The notes beneath the pieces were generated by a model. It was given only the letters and a program-made list of their open reading frames with translations. It was not told where the DNA came from and did not search any database. A DNA stretch of 8,726 nucleotides from Planctomycetota bacterium (GTDB lineage Bacteria; Planctomycetota; Planctomycetia; Pirellulales; UBA1268), in contig QWPO01000005.1 of the NCBI GenBank assembly GCA_003669255.1, forward strand, positions 1-8,726, written 5' to 3'. Numbering within the stretch: the first letter of the stretch is position 1; the number at the start of each line of letters is the position of its first letter. Positions 6,739 through 8,726 of this stretch are shown in pieces. Position numbers and translations under genes: made by a program.

Positions 6739-7104
6739 ATGAACGAACCAAAACCGCCGCAGTGCGCCGTTGATCTTGCCGCGAAGAAGTGCGTTCCCTG
6801 CGAGGGGGGCGTGCCGCGGTGTTCCACCGTCGAGGCAGAGTCGCAGATGGCGGCGATCCCCGATTGGCGGCTCACGCACGACGCCACGCGGATCCGCCGT
6901 GACTGGAAGCTGGCTGACTTTCGTTCGGCCATCAAGATGATCAACAATGTGGCCGCGCTTGCGGAGCGGGAACAGCATCACCCCGACCTCCACATCGAGG
7001 GCTACCGCAGGGTCTGGATCGAGATCTTCACCCACGCGGTCGGTGGACTGTCCGAGAACGACTTCATTCTCGCCGCCAAGATCGACGCCATCACCCCGCG
7101 GTGA
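6739..7104 (+). CDS. Pterin-4a-carbinolamine dehydratase (4a-hydroxytetrahydrobiopterin dehydratase)
   Basis: A 121-residue cytoplasmic enzyme of the PCD/DCoH family (COG2154), which dehydrates 4a-hydroxy-tetrahydropterin during pterin recycling. The signature EREQHHPDLHIEGYRRVWIE contains the catalytic His80-His81-Pro82. His99 and Asp108 follow at the expected places (human His61, His62, His79 and Asp88, with one extra residue before the third His). An N-terminal extension has CVPCEGG (18-24) with a further Cys at 28, a feature I associate with many bacterial and plant members. No aromatic amino-acid hydroxylase is in the window, so the pterin-dependent partner is unknown; in such organisms the family has been linked to other pterin roles such as folate or molybdopterin. 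It begins 5 bp after the BBP7-like gene without a strong ribosome site. Its stop directly abuts that of the LOG gene. Confidence 0.93.
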   Translation: MNEPKPPQCAVDLAAKKCVPCEGGVPRCSTVEAESQMAAIPDWRLTHDATRIRRDWKLADFRSAIKMINNVAALAEREQHHPDLHIEGYRRVWIEIFTHAVGGLSENDFILAAKIDAITPR

Positions 7105-7105
7105 T
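7090..7105. terminator. Short hairpin across the PCD/LOG convergent stops (weak terminator candidate)
   Basis: atcacc (7090-7095) and ggtgat (7100-7105) pair perfectly around a 4-nt loop. The stem covers the PCD stop and the last base of the LOG gene. It is the only hairpin I see at this zero-gap junction and could serve both directions, but it is short and no T-run follows on either strand. Confidence 0.25.
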
Positions 7106-7695
7106 CAGGATTCGGTCGAGGACAGCCACTTCCAGACATCGATCGGCCGATACTCGGCCATTTCGTGGAGGAGGTCGCCGGCCACGGCGCGGGTGCAGAG
7201 CATGCCACGGTGTTCGGGGCGGACGAACCGCTGATCGGCAAGCCGGTCGAGGAACGCGAGTAGCGGATCGAAGAAGCCCGCCACGTTGAGCAGCCCGAAC
7301 GGCTTGTGGTGGAGTCCTAGTTGGCCCCAAGTCCAGATTTCGAAGAACTCCTCCAGCGTCCCGATGCCTCCGGGGAGCGCCACGAACCCGTCGGCGAGCT
7401 CTGCCATCATCGCCTTCCGCTCGTGCATCGAGGTGACCACGCGGAGTTCGGTGAGGCCGCGGTGCGCCACTTCCTTTTCGAGAAGCGATCTGGGGATGAC
7501 GCCGATCACCTCGCCGCCGTGGGCGAGTGCCGCGTCGGCGACCGCGCCCATGAGGCCGATGCGACCACCGCCATAGACGAGCCGCGTTCCCTGAGACGCG
7601 AGCAATCGACCGACTTCCTCGGCTGCTGCCAAGAAGGCGTGGTCTATCCCAGGGCTAGAGCCGCAGAAGACGCAGAGCGAATCGAGATCAGGCAT
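7105..7695 (-). CDS. LOG-family protein (TIGR00730; cytokinin-riboside 5'-monophosphate phosphoribohydrolase type)
   Basis: A 196-residue Rossmann-fold protein of the LOG (Lonely guy) family, which splits nucleoside 5'-monophosphates into base and ribose 5-phosphate. The N-terminus LCVFCGSSPG (7-16) and YGGGRIGLMGAVADAAL (41-57) bind the phosphate. MHERKAMM (90-97) holds the conserved Arg93, and PGGIGTLEE (108-116) is the hallmark PGGxGTxxE motif with the catalytic Glu116. Length is normal and nothing is missing. In bacteria the substrate is often AMP or a related nucleotide, and a cytokinin role is not implied here. No good ribosome site lies before the ATG at 7695. The membrane-protein gene lies 89 bp upstream on the same strand, so the two may be co-transcribed. 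Confidence 0.93.
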   Translation of the reverse strand: MPDLDSLCVFCGSSPGIDHAFLAAAEEVGRLLASQGTRLVYGGGRIGLMGAVADAALAHGGEVIGVIPRSLLEKEVAHRGLTELRVVTSMHERKAMMAELADGFVALPGGIGTLEEFFEIWTWGQLGLHHKPFGLLNVAGFFDPLLAFLDRLADQRFVRPEHRGMLCTRAVAGDLLHEMAEYRPIDVWKWLSSTES

Positions 7696-7784
7696 GGGTT
7701 ACCGTGTTGGCGAAGTGAGCATGGACGGTGGCTTTATCGGCAGCGTGGCTTGGGCGCGATCACGCACCGTGAGATGGACTCCAT

Positions 7785-8222
7785 TTATTGGACAGTCGGA
7801 GGCCCTTGTTGAAGGTGCAGCGAATGGTTTGGCGTCTGCGCCTCATTCACCAGCCGGTCAACGGTCGATCTGCCCAGTGCCTGGCCCCGCCAGAGGCACA
7901 TCAGGGTGGCCGTGTGAAACCCCGCGATCACGAGGTTACTCACCACCACCGGGTTTGCGAGCGTCCCAACCGTCAGCGGCGTGATCACCTTGTAAAGAAC
8001 CTGCACAAGCAGCAACGCTGCGACCGCCTTTGGCTCGCGGTGAACCAGCAGCAGGACCGAGACCAGTCCGATCGCCAGGTAGATCGAAAGCAGGATGGCG
8101 CGGGCTGGTGTCCCCTCGCCATACACCGATGCGGTCCACGAAGCATCCATCAGCAGGCCGGCACACACTGGCAGGAGAACGACCACGTTGATTATGAGCG
8201 ACAGGACCACCATCAGCTGCAT
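7785..8222 (-). CDS. Small four-helix integral membrane protein, function unknown
   Basis: A 145-residue hydrophobic protein that I do not recognise by function. Four membrane segments are visible: about residues 3-25 (LMVVLSLIINVVVLLPVCAGLLM), 42-61, 66-85 and 90-111. The polar loop 26-41 (DASWTASVYGEGTPAR) and the basic HREPK at 61-65 suggest topology signals. The last 30 residues are polar, ending NHSLHLQQGPPTVQ, which looks unlike the rest and may be added sequence. The ATG at 8222 is preferred because GGAG lies 8 nt before it; a TTG at 8258 in the same frame would add 12 residues. No catalytic residues stand out. Its neighbour LOG lies downstream on the same strand. The hydrophobic helices and the good ribosome site argue that this, not the overlapping plus-strand frame, is the true gene. 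Confidence 0.75.
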   Translation of the reverse strand: MQLMVVLSLIINVVVLLPVCAGLLMDASWTASVYGEGTPARAILLSIYLAIGLVSVLLLVHREPKAVAALLLVQVLYKVITPLTVGTLANPVVVSNLVIAGFHTATLMCLWRGQALGRSTVDRLVNEAQTPNHSLHLQQGPPTVQ

Positions 8223-8230
8223 CACAAGCA

Positions 8231-8234
8231 CTCC
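8231..8234 (-). promoter_or_regulatory. Ribosome-binding site of the small membrane-protein gene
   Basis: The minus strand reads TTGGAG, with GGAG at 8234 to 8231, leaving 8 nt before the ATG at 8222. It supports that ATG over the upstream TTG at 8258. Confidence 0.55.
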
Positions 8235-8259
8235 AAGAACTCCTTCGGCGACGGGCAAA

Positions 8260-8342
8260 GATCAATGGCTCGTTGTCCACGGGTCAGCAATCAACCACGA
8301 CGATGCCCGCGAGTCCTTTGTACGACGGCGATCAATGGCTCG
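8260..8342. repeat. Pair of 13-bp direct repeats, 70 bp apart
   Basis: gatcaatggctcg occurs at 8260-8272 and again at 8330-8342. Both copies lie in the 192-bp gap upstream of the small membrane-protein gene and downstream of the toxin gene. They could be paired binding sites or the trace of a small duplication; the 57 bp between them is otherwise unremarkable. Confidence 0.6.
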
Positions 8343-8414
8343 CGACCATGGGCTGTCCATGTCCCCAGACGCTATCGCAAGTCCATTGCGTCGCTTGGTT
8401 CCACGCCGGGTACT

Positions 8415-8726
8415 TTATCGGCCCATCACAAGGTCGATACCGGAGAAGATGGCTTCCATTTGTCGCCTTGGGATTTTGCCGACTCGCTCGGTCAACTGCC
8501 GTTTGTCGACGGTCACAAGTTGCGACACATTCGCGACGGAATCGCGGTCTAATCCAGTGTGCTTCGCATTGAGAAGCACATTGCCCGGGGCGACAGACCA
8601 GCGAAGGTTGCTTGTCAGAGCGACGCACACGACCGTCGCTATCTGGCTTTGGTTCAGTGGATCCGACTGCACCACGACCACCGGCCGACGATAGCCCGGG
8701 GCTGAGCCTATGGGTTCAGCCAGGTC
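8415..8726 (-). CDS. MazF/PemK-family toxin, 5' end cut by the window edge
   Basis: The C-terminal 103 residues of a MazF/PemK-type toxin, in general a sequence-specific ribosome-independent RNase. The frame is open to the last base of the window, starting DLAEPIGSAPGYRRPVVVVQSD. Compared with Bacillus subtilis MazF, about 11 N-terminal residues are missing. The active-site Arg (14 of the visible part, GYRRP) and Thr (38, VALTSN) are both present. GLDRDSVANVSQLVTVDKRQL (58-78) is the usual C-terminal block. It ends in TAA at 8415-8417 at a normal length, so it looks intact rather than decayed. Its antitoxin, usually just upstream, would lie beyond 8726 and cannot be seen. A GTG at 8681 would give a shorter frame but would lose the conserved N-terminus. 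Local GC (about 55% by hand over 8461-8580) is well below that of neighbours, consistent with transfer. Confidence 0.9.
   Translation of the reverse strand, partial: DLAEPIGSAPGYRRPVVVVQSDPLNQSQIATVVCVALTSNLRWSVAPGNVLLNAKHTGLDRDSVANVSQLVTVDKRQLTERVGKIPRRQMEAIFSGIDLVMGR

Noticed and set aside
7760..7772. tcacg/cgtga hairpin between the membrane-protein and LOG genes
   Set aside because: A 5-bp stem without a T-run is too weak to call a terminator.
7788..8552. 254-codon plus-strand frame opposite the small membrane protein
   Set aside because: Its product is His/Arg/Gln-rich without motifs, while the opposite strand gives four clean membrane helices and a ribosome site.
8095..8694. 199-codon plus-strand frame opposite the toxin
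   Set aside because: It overlaps the clear MazF-type coding sequence and shows no recognisable domain.

Overview
The window reads as a stretch of a high-GC chromosome, most likely from a planctomycete (Planctomycetota, probably Pirellulales-like). The best marker is the outer-membrane beta-barrel protein at 5546-6733, which resembles the BBP7 family, known almost only from planctomycetes. The membrane-anchored, Pro/Ala-rich LysM protein and the 'GMGSRYGGLKQ'-type nucleotidyltransferase fit the same group. This assignment is inference from gene content; the window has no rRNA or tRNA.

Layout. A sugar-phosphate-type nucleotidyltransferase (20-922, +) converges on a LysM/YkuD-like envelope protein (952-2427, -). 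A 12-bp tandem repeat fills the junction and covers the LysM stop codon. The LysM gene diverges from a C-terminal processing protease of family S41 (2624-4024, +) across 196 bp that hold a perfect 12-bp-arm hairpin in the LysM leader. The protease converges on, and overlaps by 72 bp, the folate gene folC (3953-5329, -). folC diverges from the BBP7-like porin-like gene (5546-6733, +). A pterin-4a-carbinolamine dehydratase (6739-7104, +) follows 5 bp later. Its stop codon abuts that of an oppositely oriented LOG-family phosphoribohydrolase (7105-7695, -). Upstream of LOG on the same strand is a small four-helix membrane protein of unknown function (7785-8222, -). The window closes in the 5' part of a MazF/PemK-type toxin gene (8415 to the edge, -), in DNA of visibly lower GC.

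Functionally this is mostly housekeeping: envelope work (LysM protein, S41 protease, BBP7 barrel), pterin/folate metabolism (FolC, PCD), nucleotide or sugar metabolism (nucleotidyltransferase, LOG) and one toxin. I see no CRISPR array, transposase, phage gene or clear new multi-gene system. The most notable points are that the LysM protein looks like an L,D-transpeptidase that has lost its catalytic residues (the whole protein lacks cysteine), that its leader carries a strong hairpin with a competing alternative pairing, and that the protease may have a leaderless GTG start. No gene-free gap exceeds 300 bp.
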